Of a DNA stretch of 51,288 bases, positions 27,726 through 35,694 are shown piece after piece. The DNA comes from Rhodospirillales bacterium. GTDB taxonomy: Bacteria > Pseudomonadota > Alphaproteobacteria > Rhodospirillales > UBA2165. Location of the stretch: assembly GCA_028823885.1 (NCBI GenBank), contig JAPPFK010000160.1, positions 1-51,288 on the forward strand, written 5' to 3'. Position numbers and translations under genes: made by a program. Each line of letters starts with the position of its first letter. Within the stretch, counting starts at the first letter, position 1. The notes beneath the pieces are model-generated. The model was not told the DNA's origin. It made no database searches and worked only from the letters and a program-made list of their open reading frames with translations.

Positions 27726-28157
27726 CTACTTGCCGCCCGGCTGCCAGCCTGCCGGGGCCAGCTCGAAACCGTCGAATTCGAAGGCCGGTGCGACCGTGCA
27801 GCCTACCAACGTCCATTCGCCGAGGCTTTCGGCCGATTGCCAGGCATCGGCCGGCACCACGAGTTGCGGCGCCTGACCGGCCGCGAGATCGGTTCCCAGG
27901 ATGCGGCTGGCCGCGGCGGCGCCGTCACGGGAAATGGAAAGCCGCAGCGGCGCCCCATCATGAAAATGCCAGATTTCCGTCGCATCGACCCGGTGCCAGG
28001 CGGACGTCTCGCCGGCGCGCAGCAGATAGTAGATCGAGGTGACCGCGCCGCGGCCGCCGTCGGCCGGGGCATGGCGGTAGATTTCCTTGTAGCAGCCGTC
28101 CTCGGGATGAGGCTCCAGACCGAGAGCGGCAATGACGGTATCGGCATCGGTGGTCAT
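27726..28157 (-). CDS. Cupin-domain protein, DUF985 family
   Basis: 143 residues forming a single cupin barrel: LEPHPEDGCYKEIYRH, TSIYYLLRAGETSAWHRVDA, EIWHFHDGAPLRLSI and VVPADAWQSAESLGEWTLVGCTVAPAFEF. These are the DUF985 hallmarks, including the GxxxxWH and HFHxG metal-ligand-type histidines. Biochemical function is not established for this family; a sugar-nucleotide epimerase-like fold has been noted. The ATG at 28157 (MTTDADTV) is chosen; the frame stays open upstream, but those residues look non-coding. It is convergent with korB and divergent from the methyltransferase gene. Confidence 0.88.
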   Translation of the reverse strand: MTTDADTVIAALGLEPHPEDGCYKEIYRHAPADGGRGAVTSIYYLLRAGETSAWHRVDATEIWHFHDGAPLRLSISRDGAAAASRILGTDLAAGQAPQLVVPADAWQSAESLGEWTLVGCTVAPAFEFDGFELAPAGWQPGGK

Positions 28158-28238
28158 GGATAAGCCATAGCGCGGCGCGGGCCGGCGTGCAATCGGCGGC
28201 GGTACCTGTTGCGCCATGGGTTGTGATATGCTCGGCCC

Positions 28239-28952
28239 ATGTGGCTCGATGTCATTGATCTTAGGGACTTTTATGCCTCCCCGCTGGGACGGGTCGCGCG
28301 GCGCATGATCCGCGAACGGATACGCGATAGCTGGCCGGACGTAACCGGCCAGACCGTCGTCGGGGTCGGGTTCGCAACCCCTTATCTCGGTCAGTACCGG
28401 CAGGAGGCGCGCCGGGTGATTGCCGCCATGCCGGCGCCCCAAGGCGTCATCCACTGGCCGGTCGAGGGTCCGGGCGAAACCATGCTTTGCGAGGAGGCCG
28501 AACTGCCGTTGCCCGACCTCTCGGTCGACCGGCTGATCATGGTTCACGCGATCGAGTGCGCCGAACAGGTACGGCCGCTGATGCGCGAGGTTTGGCGGGT
28601 GCTCGCCGGCAATGGGCGGCTGCTGGTCATCGCGCCCAACCGGCGCGGAATTTGGGCGCGCCTCGACAGAACCCCGTTCGGCTTCGGGAGTCCGTACACC
28701 AATTCCCAGCTCTCCGGGCTGCTCCGGGACACCATGTTCGCACCGGTCTCCCGGGCCGGCGCGCTTTACGTGCCGCCCGCCCGCTCGCGGATGATCCAAT
28801 CATCGGCGCGCGCCTGGGAGAATGTCGGGGTCAGGTGGTTCAAGGGTTTCGGCGGCGTGGTCATGGTCGAGGCCAGCAAACAGATCTACGCCGCAACCCC
28901 CGCGGGCGCGGTTGCCCGGCGGCGCTCCTACGCCACCGCGACCAACCAGTAG
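28239..28952 (+). CDS. Class I SAM-dependent methyltransferase-like protein
   Basis: 237 residues starting MWLDVIDLRDFYASPLGRVA. The nucleotide-binding motif I is unusual (VVGVGFATPYLGQY), but LPLPDLSVDRLIMVHAIECA and REVWRVLAGNGRLLVIAPNRRGIWAR match motifs II and III of methyltransferase-11 proteins. The start DLRDFYASPLGRVARRMI is a conserved alphaproteobacterial N-terminus, often beside glyoxalase II genes, but no gloB is visible here. Substrate unknown. It converges on metW with a 3-bp gap. Confidence 0.85.
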   Translation: MWLDVIDLRDFYASPLGRVARRMIRERIRDSWPDVTGQTVVGVGFATPYLGQYRQEARRVIAAMPAPQGVIHWPVEGPGETMLCEEAELPLPDLSVDRLIMVHAIECAEQVRPLMREVWRVLAGNGRLLVIAPNRRGIWARLDRTPFGFGSPYTNSQLSGLLRDTMFAPVSRAGALYVPPARSRMIQSSARAWENVGVRWFKGFGGVVMVEASKQIYAATPAGAVARRRSYATATNQ

Positions 28953-28955
28953 GCC

Positions 28956-29597
28956 TTAGGACCGATGGAGCAGAAAGACCGCCTGTTCGCCCATTAAATT
29001 GGCGAAAAACATGCCGGAGCCGATCCCTCGGGCGCGGCCCGTACTGTCCAGCGAGATGCTGCGCTCGATGGTGATGTTCATTTCGTCGCACAGCAGGACG
29101 AAATCCTTGATGGTGCAGAAGTGGATATTGGGCGTGTCGTACCATTGGTCGGGAAGCGACTCGTTCACCGGCATCCGCCCCTGGAGGGCGAGGCCCACCC
29201 GGCACCGCCAGTGGGCGAAATTGGGGAAAGAGACGATCGCCCGCTTGCCGATCCTGAGCATGTTTTCAATCACCTGTTTCGGCGCCATGGTCGCCTGCAG
29301 GGTCTGGCTCAGCAGCACGTAGTCGAAGGCGGCTGCCGGATAATCGTCGAGGTCCGTATCCGCGTCGCCCTGTATGACGGGCAGGCCGGCCGATACGCAG
29401 GCATTCACCCCCGACGTCGATAGCTCGATCCCGCGGCCGTCCACCTGTTTGAAGTGGACCAGGTAGTCCAGCAGTTCGCCATCGCCGCAGCCGACGTCGA
29501 GCACCCTGGATCCCGGCTCCACCATATCGGCGATAAGCTGCAGATCGACGCGGATGGCGTCCCGGCGGGCTTCGGACTCCTTGCGTGCCATATTCAT
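28956..29597 (-). CDS. metW: Methionine biosynthesis protein MetW
   Basis: 213 residues with SAM-binding motif I SRVLDVGCGDGELLDYL, then GRGIELSTSGVNACVSAGLP, DYVLLSQTLQATMAPKQVIE and RAIVSFPNFAHWRCRVGL, all diagnostic of MetW. MetW associates with MetX, and some MetX enzymes need it for full acylation activity. A strong AGGGGAGG precedes the ATG at 29597, within the 15-bp gap after metX. The two are one operon. Confidence 0.96.
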   Translation of the reverse strand: MNMARKESEARRDAIRVDLQLIADMVEPGSRVLDVGCGDGELLDYLVHFKQVDGRGIELSTSGVNACVSAGLPVIQGDADTDLDDYPAAAFDYVLLSQTLQATMAPKQVIENMLRIGKRAIVSFPNFAHWRCRVGLALQGRMPVNESLPDQWYDTPNIHFCTIKDFVLLCDEMNITIERSISLDSTGRARGIGSGMFFANLMGEQAVFLLHRS

Positions 29598-29612
29598 CGC
29601 CGCGGCCTCCCC

Positions 29613-30785
29613 TTAACCCAGGAGGCCCCGTTGTTCGTCGGCGCCATCGAGGAATCCGCGGAGCACCCGCCAGAACTCCGGCTCGTCGAGGAGGAATGCA
29701 TCGTGCCCGTTATCGGTCTCGATCTCGGCGAAGCTGACGCTCGCGGCGGCCGCATTCAGCGCCTTCACGATGTGGCGGCTCTCGGCGGTGGGATAGAGCC
29801 AGTCGGTGGTGAACGAAATCACGCAGAAACGGGCATTGGTCTCCTGGAACGCCTGGGCCAGAATCCCGTCATAGCGCTCGGCCAGGTCGAAGTAATCCAT
29901 CGCCCGGGTGATGTAGAGGTACGAGTTGGCATCGAAGCGGTCGACGAACGTGCTGCCCTGATGGCGCAGATAGCTCTCCACCTGAAAATCGGCGTCGAAA
30001 CCGTAGGCCACGGACTCCCGGTCCTGGAGCTTGCGGCCGAACTTCGAATGCAGGGATGCTTCCGACATATAGGTGACGTGCGCGACCATCCGCGCGATCG
30101 CGAGCCCCCGGTGCGGGACCACGCCCTGGCGCTGGTAGTTTCCCGAGCGCCAGTCGGGATCGGCGGTGATCGCCTGGCGGCCGGTTTCGTTAAACGCGAT
30201 GTTCTGCGCCGAATGCAGCGCCGAGCAGGCGATCGGCACGGCGGAAAATACCCTGTCCGGGTAAAGCGCCGCCCACTCCAGCACCTGCATGCCCCCCATG
30301 GACCCGCCGATGACGCAGAACAGGTCCGGAATGTCCAGCGCGTCCAACAGCATGGCCTGCGCGCGAACCATGTCGGCGATGGTGATCACCGGAAACGAGA
30401 GGCCCCAAGGCCCGCCCGTCTCGGGGTTGGTCTCCTTGGGTCCGGCGGTGCCCATGCAGCCGCCGAGAATATTGGAGCAGATGACGAAATATTTGTCGGT
30501 ATCGAGAATTTTGCCGGGGCCGACGACCACTTCCCACCAGCCCGGCCGGCCGGTCATCGGATGGTCACCGGCAACATACTGATCGCCGCTCAACGCGTGA
30601 CAGACAAGAATGGCGTTCGACTTGGCCTCGTTGAGCGTCCCGTAGGTCTCGAACGCCATCGGGAAATCCCTGAGTTCCGCGCCGCAATCCAGGCGCAGAG
30701 GTTCATCCACGCCCAATTGAATGGTGCGATGGGAAATCTCGGGTGCCTCGAACCCTGCCGCAGAATGTTCGTCCGGCGCAGTCAT
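29613..30785 (-). CDS. metX: Homoserine O-acyltransferase MetX
   Basis: 390-residue alpha/beta-hydrolase that activates homoserine by acylation (acetyl- or succinyl-CoA) for methionine synthesis. The nucleophile elbow is [15 protein letters not shown]; the acid lies in [13 protein letters not shown] and the His in [35 protein letters not shown] and [14 protein letters not shown] are typical. It starts at the ATG at 30785 and is transcribed from a promoter at 30910-30882, giving a GC-rich leader of about 90 nt. I found no SAM-II-type riboswitch in that leader. Acyl donor cannot be decided by eye. Confidence 0.96.
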   Translation of the reverse strand: MTAPDEHSAAGFEAPEISHRTIQLGVDEPLRLDCGAELRDFPMAFETYGTLNEAKSNAILVCHALSGDQYVAGDHPMTGRPGWWEVVVGPGKILDTDKYFVICSNILGGCMGTAGPKETNPETGGPWGLSFPVITIADMVRAQAMLLDALDIPDLFCVIGGSMGGMQVLEWAALYPDRVFSAVPIACSALHSAQNIAFNETGRQAITADPDWRSGNYQRQGVVPHRGLAIARMVAHVTYMSEASLHSKFGRKLQDRESVAYGFDADFQVESYLRHQGSTFVDRFDANSYLYITRAMDYFDLAERYDGILAQAFQETNARFCVISFTTDWLYPTAESRHIVKALNAAAASVSFAEIETDNGHDAFLLDEPEFWRVLRGFLDGADEQRGLLG

Positions 30786-30881
30786 TGCCTCGTCAGCCCA
30801 AATCCGGAATTCGCTTCCACCGTCCCGGCCGCCCGCCGAGGCCGCGCAAAATCGGCCCGGCCCGGCGGCGGCGGGGCCCCA

Positions 30882-30910
30882 TAGCTATGAATCATCCCGG
30901 CAAGTGTCAA
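30882..30910 (-). promoter_or_regulatory. Predicted promoter of metX-metW
   Basis: On the minus strand TTGACA (30910-30905) is followed after 17 bp by TAGCTA (30887-30882). Transcription would start near 30875. It lies back to back with the hisC promoter; the two -35 elements are only 8 bp apart. Confidence 0.65.
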
Positions 30911-30918
30911 TGTTTTCT

Positions 30919-30947
30919 TTGATTTTACAGATGCCTAGGACTATCAC
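30919..30947 (+). promoter_or_regulatory. Predicted promoter of hisC-tyrC
   Basis: TTGATT at 30919-30924 and TATCAC at 30942-30947 are 17 bp apart, with a local AT-rich stretch. Transcription would begin near 30954, directly before a stem-loop (CCGGACCC at 30959-30966, GGGTCCGG at 30975-30982). hisC has GGAG at 30993-30996. Confidence 0.55.
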
Positions 30948-31003
30948 TGTCGCCTTTCCCGGACCCGGGAGGTGGGGTCCGGCCCACAGTTTGGAGCAGA
31001 CAA

Positions 31004-32107
31004 ATGACCGGCGGTGCGACCGGCCCCAGGCCCCTCCCCGGCCTCCTGGATATCGCCCCCTATGTGGGCGGGGAATCCGAAATCGAGGGCGTGGACCGGG
31101 TCATCAAACTGGCTTCCAACGAGGGCGCCTTCGGCCCCTCGCCGAAGGCCATGCAGGCCCTCAAGGATACGGCGGGCGGGATCTACCGTTACCCGGACGG
31201 CGATTCACAAAAATTGCGCGCCGCGCTCGCCGCCAAGCACGGCATCCATATGGAGCGGATCGTCGTCGGCGCCGGATCGGACGATCTGATCACCCTCCTC
31301 TGCCGGTCCTACGCCGGGGTGGACGACGAGGTGTTGTTTACCGCCCACGCGTTCGCCATGTACCCCATCTATGCCCGGGGCGTGCGGGCGAGGCTGGTCG
31401 CGGCGCCCGAAGACGGGATTACCGCCGACGTGGACAATCTGCTGGAACGGGCGGGCGAGAACACCAGATTGCTCTTCATTGCCAACCCCAACAATCCCAC
31501 CGGCACCTACCTCCCGGCCGACGAGATCAAGCGGCTGCGCGCCGGCCTGCCGGACCATGTGCTTCTGGTCCTGGATGCCGCGTATTGCGAGTATGTGAGC
31601 AGGAACGATTACGAGCCGGGGATCAATCTGGTCGACGGATCGGACAATATCCTGATGCTCAGGACGTTCTCGAAAATCTATGGTCTCGGCGGGTTGAGGA
31701 TCGGCTGGTGCTACGGGCCCGAAATGGTCATCGACGTCTTGAACCGGCTGCGAAGCCCGTTCAACGTCTCGAACTCGGGCCAGGCGGCAGCGCTTGCCGC
31801 GCTCGACGATGACGAGTTCGTCGAGATGTCGCGCCGGCACAACGACGCCTGCCGCGAATGGACCGCCAACGCGCTGCGCCAAATCGGGATCACGGTCCCG
31901 GACAGCGTTTGCAACTTCGTCCTCGCCCGATTTGCCGAAGAACCGGGAAGGAACGCCGAGGCCGCGGACGCCTTTCTTCGCGCCAGGGGCGTCATCGTCC
32001 GGCGGATGGGCGGCTATGGCCTGCCGGACTCCCTTCGCATCTCCATCGGCACGGACGAAGAGATGAAGACGGTGGTCGGCATCCTCACCGAATTCATGGG
32101 GGCGTGA
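31004..32107 (+). CDS. hisC: Histidinol-phosphate / aromatic amino acid aminotransferase
   Basis: 367-residue fold-type I PLP enzyme. Signatures: VIKLASNEGAFGPSPKAMQA, YRYPDGDSQKLRAALA, VVGAGSDDLITLLCR, LLFIANPNNPTGTYL, LLVLDAAYCEYV and RTFSKIYGLGGLRIGW with the PLP-binding Lys. Located directly before tyrC, it is probably the HisC2-type copy that transaminates prephenate or phenylpyruvate-type acids for tyrosine and phenylalanine synthesis. It may also serve histidine synthesis. Its TGA overlaps the tyrC ATG by one base. Confidence 0.94.
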   Translation: MTGGATGPRPLPGLLDIAPYVGGESEIEGVDRVIKLASNEGAFGPSPKAMQALKDTAGGIYRYPDGDSQKLRAALAAKHGIHMERIVVGAGSDDLITLLCRSYAGVDDEVLFTAHAFAMYPIYARGVRARLVAAPEDGITADVDNLLERAGENTRLLFIANPNNPTGTYLPADEIKRLRAGLPDHVLLVLDAAYCEYVSRNDYEPGINLVDGSDNILMLRTFSKIYGLGGLRIGWCYGPEMVIDVLNRLRSPFNVSNSGQAAALAALDDDEFVEMSRRHNDACREWTANALRQIGITVPDSVCNFVLARFAEEPGRNAEAADAFLRARGVIVRRMGGYGLPDSLRISIGTDEEMKTVVGILTEFMGA

Positions 32108-32997
32108 TGTCCGGCGGCCAGATTCATTTCCAGCGGATTGCGCTGATCGGTATCGGGCTGATCGGCTCGTCGCTGGCGCGCGTCATCAGGCGGGACGGCC
32201 TCGCCGGCCACATCGCGGTGGGCGATATCGATTCCGCACATTGCGCCAAGGCGCTCGAACTCGGGATTGCCGACAGCGCGGGCGAAGACGTGGCCGAGGC
32301 GGCCAGGGACGCGGACCTCGTGGTCATATGCTCCCCCATCGGCACCTACGCTTCCATCGCCGAGAGCGTCGCACCCGTGCTGAAGCCGGGGGCCATCCTC
32401 AGCGACGTGGGTTCGGTCAAACAGGCGGTGCTGCGCGACCTGTCCCCGCACGTTCCGGAAGGCGTGCATCTGATCCCCGCCCATCCGGTCGCGGGCACCG
32501 AGCATTCGGGCCCCGAATCGGGCTTTCCGGAGTTGTTCGACGGCCGGTGGTGCGTGCTGACGCCGCCGTCCGGCGCCGACGAAGCAGCGGTCGAAAAGGT
32601 CGCGGCCCTCTGGCGGAGCGCCGGCTCGATGATCGAGATGATGGACCCGGAGCATCATGACCAGGTGATGGCCGTCACGTCCCACCTGCCCCATCTGATC
32701 GCCTACACCATCGTCGGCACGGCAACGGATCTGGAACTAAGCCTGCGCAACGAGGTGATCAAGTTCTCGGCCAGCGGCTTCCGCGATTTCACCCGGATCG
32801 CCGCCTCCGATCCGGTCATGTGGCGGGACGTATTTCTCAACAACCGGGATGCGGTGCTGGAGATTCTACAGCGGTTCAACGAGGATCTGACGGCCTTGCA
32901 GCGGGCCATCCGCTGGGGCGAGGCCGAAACCCTGCACGAGCTCTTCTCCCGGACCCGCGAAATCCGCCGCGGGGTCATCGACGCCAAACAAGCGTAA
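32107..32997 (+). CDS. tyrC: Prephenate/arogenate dehydrogenase
   Basis: 296 residues. N-terminal dinucleotide-binding motif FQRIALIGIGLIGSSLAR, then LVVICSPIGTYASIAE, LSDVGSVKQAVLRDL, LIPAHPVAGTEHSGPESG with the catalytic His, and the helical dimerisation domain (AVTSHLPHLIAYTIV, SASGFRDFTRIAASDP). It oxidatively decarboxylates prephenate or arogenate to the tyrosine precursor. It is coupled with hisC through TGATG. No ACT domain is present, so feedback inhibition would have to act on the catalytic domain. Confidence 0.95.
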   Translation: MSGGQIHFQRIALIGIGLIGSSLARVIRRDGLAGHIAVGDIDSAHCAKALELGIADSAGEDVAEAARDADLVVICSPIGTYASIAESVAPVLKPGAILSDVGSVKQAVLRDLSPHVPEGVHLIPAHPVAGTEHSGPESGFPELFDGRWCVLTPPSGADEAAVEKVAALWRSAGSMIEMMDPEHHDQVMAVTSHLPHLIAYTIVGTATDLELSLRNEVIKFSASGFRDFTRIAASDPVMWRDVFLNNRDAVLEILQRFNEDLTALQRAIRWGEAETLHELFSRTREIRRGVIDAKQA

Positions 32998-33003
32998 TCC
33001 GCC

Positions 33004-34152
33004 TCAGCGAAGAAGGCGCAGCCGGTATGTTTCGCCTGCCATCTCCGGCCATCGGATTTCGGGGATGTCCATCAGCGGCACCGGTCCGGCGGACAGTTTC
33101 CGGTCTTGAACCGACAGCGGCAGGCTGAGCGTCCGGGGTCCGCCGCCGGCCGGCCGCCTGGCCAGCGCCCCCAGCACCAGCTTCGCCACCGCCGCGTCGC
33201 GCGGACGGATGATGCCGGCCTCGCGCAGCGCATCGATGGCGCCGGGGAATCCTTCGAGGCGCGCCGTCAATGCGCCGATGGGCTGCAGGTTCCGGTCCAG
33301 CGCCAGGGTGCCGCTGGCCTGAACGCCGAGCTGTCCATAACGTATATCCACCTTGTCGAGTTCCAGCGTACCGCCCCGGTCCCGCCACGCGCCGAGGCTC
33401 TCGAGGACATTTTCCAGCGGAAAGTCGCCCACCAGCCGCGCCTCGAGCGAAACGCGCTGAAGCGCGTTGCCGAGGGGCAGGCGCGGGAGCGCGGGCGCGT
33501 TCACCCCTTCGGCGGCAATCCTAAACCGGAGATCGGGGGTGGACCCCTCGCCGTCGCCGCCCGGCCGCCGTTCGGCGCTCAGTTGGGCGCTGGCGACGGC
33601 ATAGGCAGGCCGCCCCCGGCCGATCTCGAGGCCGATCCGCCGCAAGTCCAGGGACAGAAACTCGGGGAATCCTTCCGAATCGAATGCCGCGGCGGCCCGT
33701 ACCCGGCCGGTCTCTCCTCTTAGCGCCTGCCGGCCGGAACCCGAACCGAACTCGAAATTGTGTTCCCCGGTGAGTTCGATGCGAAATTCCCGCGGACGCC
33801 ACGGCGCCGTTTCCGCAACCGCGCGGGCAAACCCGGCGGACCAGGCGGCCTGGCCGGAACCGGGCGGCGGCGAAAAATCGAGTTTGGGATTCCGGGCGAT
33901 CAACTTGAAGGCCAGGGGATAGCCGCCGATTTCAAGCCTGCCGACCGTTGCCGACAATCCGGTCGCGGGCCGTTGAGCGATCCATTCCTCGACGCCGGCC
34001 TTCAATTGCGAGGCGCCGATAAACCACAGGACGGTATAGGCCAGCGCGGCAACCGCGAAGCCACCCCCGCCGATCAAACCGTAACGGACAAGCTTCGAAT
34101 CGCGTGGGGGCTGATAAGGAGCAGGCCGCCCTCGGCGCGGGGGTCTATCCAT
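33004..34152 (-). CDS. DUF2125 family protein
   Basis: 382 residues. A basic, Pro-rich start (MDRPPRRGRPAPYQPPRDSK) precedes one membrane-anchoring helix (about 25-50: LIGGGGFAVAALAYTVLWFI); the rest is predicted to be periplasmic beta-rich (LEIGGYPLAFKLIARNPKLDF, GTLALDRNLQPIGALTARLEGF). This layout and the repeated 'G-x-L-x-L-D...' strands match DUF2125, a family mostly limited to alphaproteobacteria and of unknown function. It ends 6 bp from the tyrC stop on the opposite strand, a placement I recall as common for this family. Confidence 0.88.
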   Translation of the reverse strand: MDRPPRRGRPAPYQPPRDSKLVRYGLIGGGGFAVAALAYTVLWFIGASQLKAGVEEWIAQRPATGLSATVGRLEIGGYPLAFKLIARNPKLDFSPPPGSGQAAWSAGFARAVAETAPWRPREFRIELTGEHNFEFGSGSGRQALRGETGRVRAAAAFDSEGFPEFLSLDLRRIGLEIGRGRPAYAVASAQLSAERRPGGDGEGSTPDLRFRIAAEGVNAPALPRLPLGNALQRVSLEARLVGDFPLENVLESLGAWRDRGGTLELDKVDIRYGQLGVQASGTLALDRNLQPIGALTARLEGFPGAIDALREAGIIRPRDAAVAKLVLGALARRPAGGGPRTLSLPLSVQDRKLSAGPVPLMDIPEIRWPEMAGETYRLRLLR

Positions 34153-34280
34153 GACGCGAAACCGCCGGACAAGTCATGGCCTATATATAGGCGGGCGAGG
34201 CGGGCCGGACAAAGGTATCGAGATCGTTCGCGGTGGTGTAAACAGACGGTGACCCCCCATCTCTGCCGGACGCCAACCGC

Positions 34281-35189
34281 GTGACCGCACCTCCCAGCCC
34301 GCCGGATGTACCCGGCTCCCTGCAGTCCGCCTGGATCTCCGCCATGCCGGCGGTGTTCGTGTTTCTGTGGAGCACCGGCTTCATCGGCGCCAAGTTCGGG
34401 CTGCCGTTCGCCGAGCCCTTCTCGTTTCTCGCCGTCAGGATGGCGGTCGTCGCCGTTCTTCTCATACTGATCGCTCTCGCGTTCAAGGCGCCCTGGCCGA
34501 AGGATTTTCGGTCGGTGTTTCACGTCGCCGTGGCGGGGTTGCTGGTGCAGGGCGCCTATCTCGGCGGTGTCTTCTCGGCCATCGACGCCGGGCTGTCGGC
34601 GGGATTGAGCGCCTTGATCACCGGCCTGCAGCCCGCCCTGACTGCCTGCGTGGTGGGGCCGCTGCTGAAGGAACGGGTGACCCCCCGCCAGTGGCTGGGT
34701 GTGCTGCTCGGCTTCGTCGGTGTCGTCCTGGTGGTCGCCAACCGCATAGAGGTCGGCGCCGGCGCCTGGACCGGGATCGGCCTCGCGGCCATCGCGCTGC
34801 TCGGCATTACCGCCGGAACCCTGTACCAGAAGCGGTTCTGCGCCGACATGGATCTGCGATCCGGTTCGGCGATCCAGTTCACGGTCACCTGCCTCGCCAT
34901 GACCGGCCTCGCCTTCGCGCTGGAAAGCCGGGATATCCAGTGGACGGTCGAGCTCATCTTCGCGATCGCCTGGCTGGTGGTCGTCCTGTCACTGGGCGCC
35001 GTCACGCTGCTCTACATCCTGATCAAGCGCGGGGCGGCGGCGAAAGTCGCGAGCCTGTTTTACCTCGTGCCGCCGGTGACCGCCCTGATGGCGTTCTTCC
35101 TGTTCGACGAAAGGCTGGGCGTTCAGGAATTGATTGGGATGGGCGTTGTCGTGGTTGGGGTCGCCCTCATCACCCGCGAAAAGGCTTAA
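34281..35189 (+). CDS. EamA/DMT-family transporter
   Basis: 302-residue integral membrane protein with about ten hydrophobic helices in two EamA repeats. SAMPAVFVFLWSTGFIGAKFGL opens repeat one, and GIGLAAIALLGITAGTLYQK and KVASLFYLVPPVTALMAFFL lie in repeat two. The start is GTG at 34281; ATG at 34344 is an alternative that still precedes helix one. It probably exports a small metabolite such as an amino acid. It converges on the MarR gene, with 19 bp between the stops and no obvious terminator. Confidence 0.9.
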   Translation: MTAPPSPPDVPGSLQSAWISAMPAVFVFLWSTGFIGAKFGLPFAEPFSFLAVRMAVVAVLLILIALAFKAPWPKDFRSVFHVAVAGLLVQGAYLGGVFSAIDAGLSAGLSALITGLQPALTACVVGPLLKERVTPRQWLGVLLGFVGVVLVVANRIEVGAGAWTGIGLAAIALLGITAGTLYQKRFCADMDLRSGSAIQFTVTCLAMTGLAFALESRDIQWTVELIFAIAWLVVVLSLGAVTLLYILIKRGAAAKVASLFYLVPPVTALMAFFLFDERLGVQELIGMGVVVVGVALITREKA

Positions 35190-35208
35190 CCCTGGTGAGA
35201 AATGCGGG

Positions 35209-35694
35209 TTAAACGCCGTCCGCCAGTTTCTTCAGCAGCCGGATGAGTTGCCGGCGCTCATCGTCGGTCAGGCCGCCTCCGATCCGCGCCTCGTGATCCG
35301 CGACCATGGGCTTCAGCCGGGCCAGCATCTCCTGTCCCGTGTCCGTCAACACAAGGGCGTAGGACCGCCGGTCGACGGGCGATGCCCTGCGTTCGACGAT
35401 GCCCCGGGATTCGAGCGCATCGATAACCGCAACCATGGTGGAGCGTTCGATCCCGACCGCCCGGGCGAGGGCCGATTGGGTCAGACCGGGATTGGCGCCG
35501 ATCAACGCGATGACGCCGAATTGGCCCGGCGTGATCTGCTCCCCGGCCATCTGGCCGGCAAAATCATTGAAGACGGCGACCTGGGCGCGGCGCAGATGAT
35601 AGCCGACCAGCGATACCAGGACATCGAAGTCCAACTCGTCGTCATCGCCGGTTCGGCGCGCTATCGGCACGTTGTCATCCACGGACTGCCTCAT
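35209..35694 (-). CDS. MarR-family transcriptional regulator
   Basis: 161 residues starting MRQSVDDNVPIARRTGDD. The winged helix-turn-helix is clear: EQITPGQFGVIALIGANPGL, TQSALARAVGIERSTMVAVI (recognition helix), DALESRGIVERRASPVDRRS (wing), ALVLTDTGQEML. The ATG at 35694 overlaps the CoA-ligase stop (ATGA), so its translation depends on the ligase gene. MarR proteins beside aromatic-acid CoA ligases often sense the CoA thioester and repress the ligase; that role here is inference. Longer upstream frames lie inside the ligase gene and are not coding. Confidence 0.93.
   Translation of the reverse strand: MRQSVDDNVPIARRTGDDDELDFDVLVSLVGYHLRRAQVAVFNDFAGQMAGEQITPGQFGVIALIGANPGLTQSALARAVGIERSTMVAVIDALESRGIVERRASPVDRRSYALVLTDTGQEMLARLKPMVADHEARIGGGLTDDERRQLIRLLKKLADGV

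Noticed and set aside
30786..30875. SAM riboswitch in the metX leader.
   Set aside because: The GC-rich leader lacks the conserved SAM-II pseudoknot sequences I would expect; left as a computational check.
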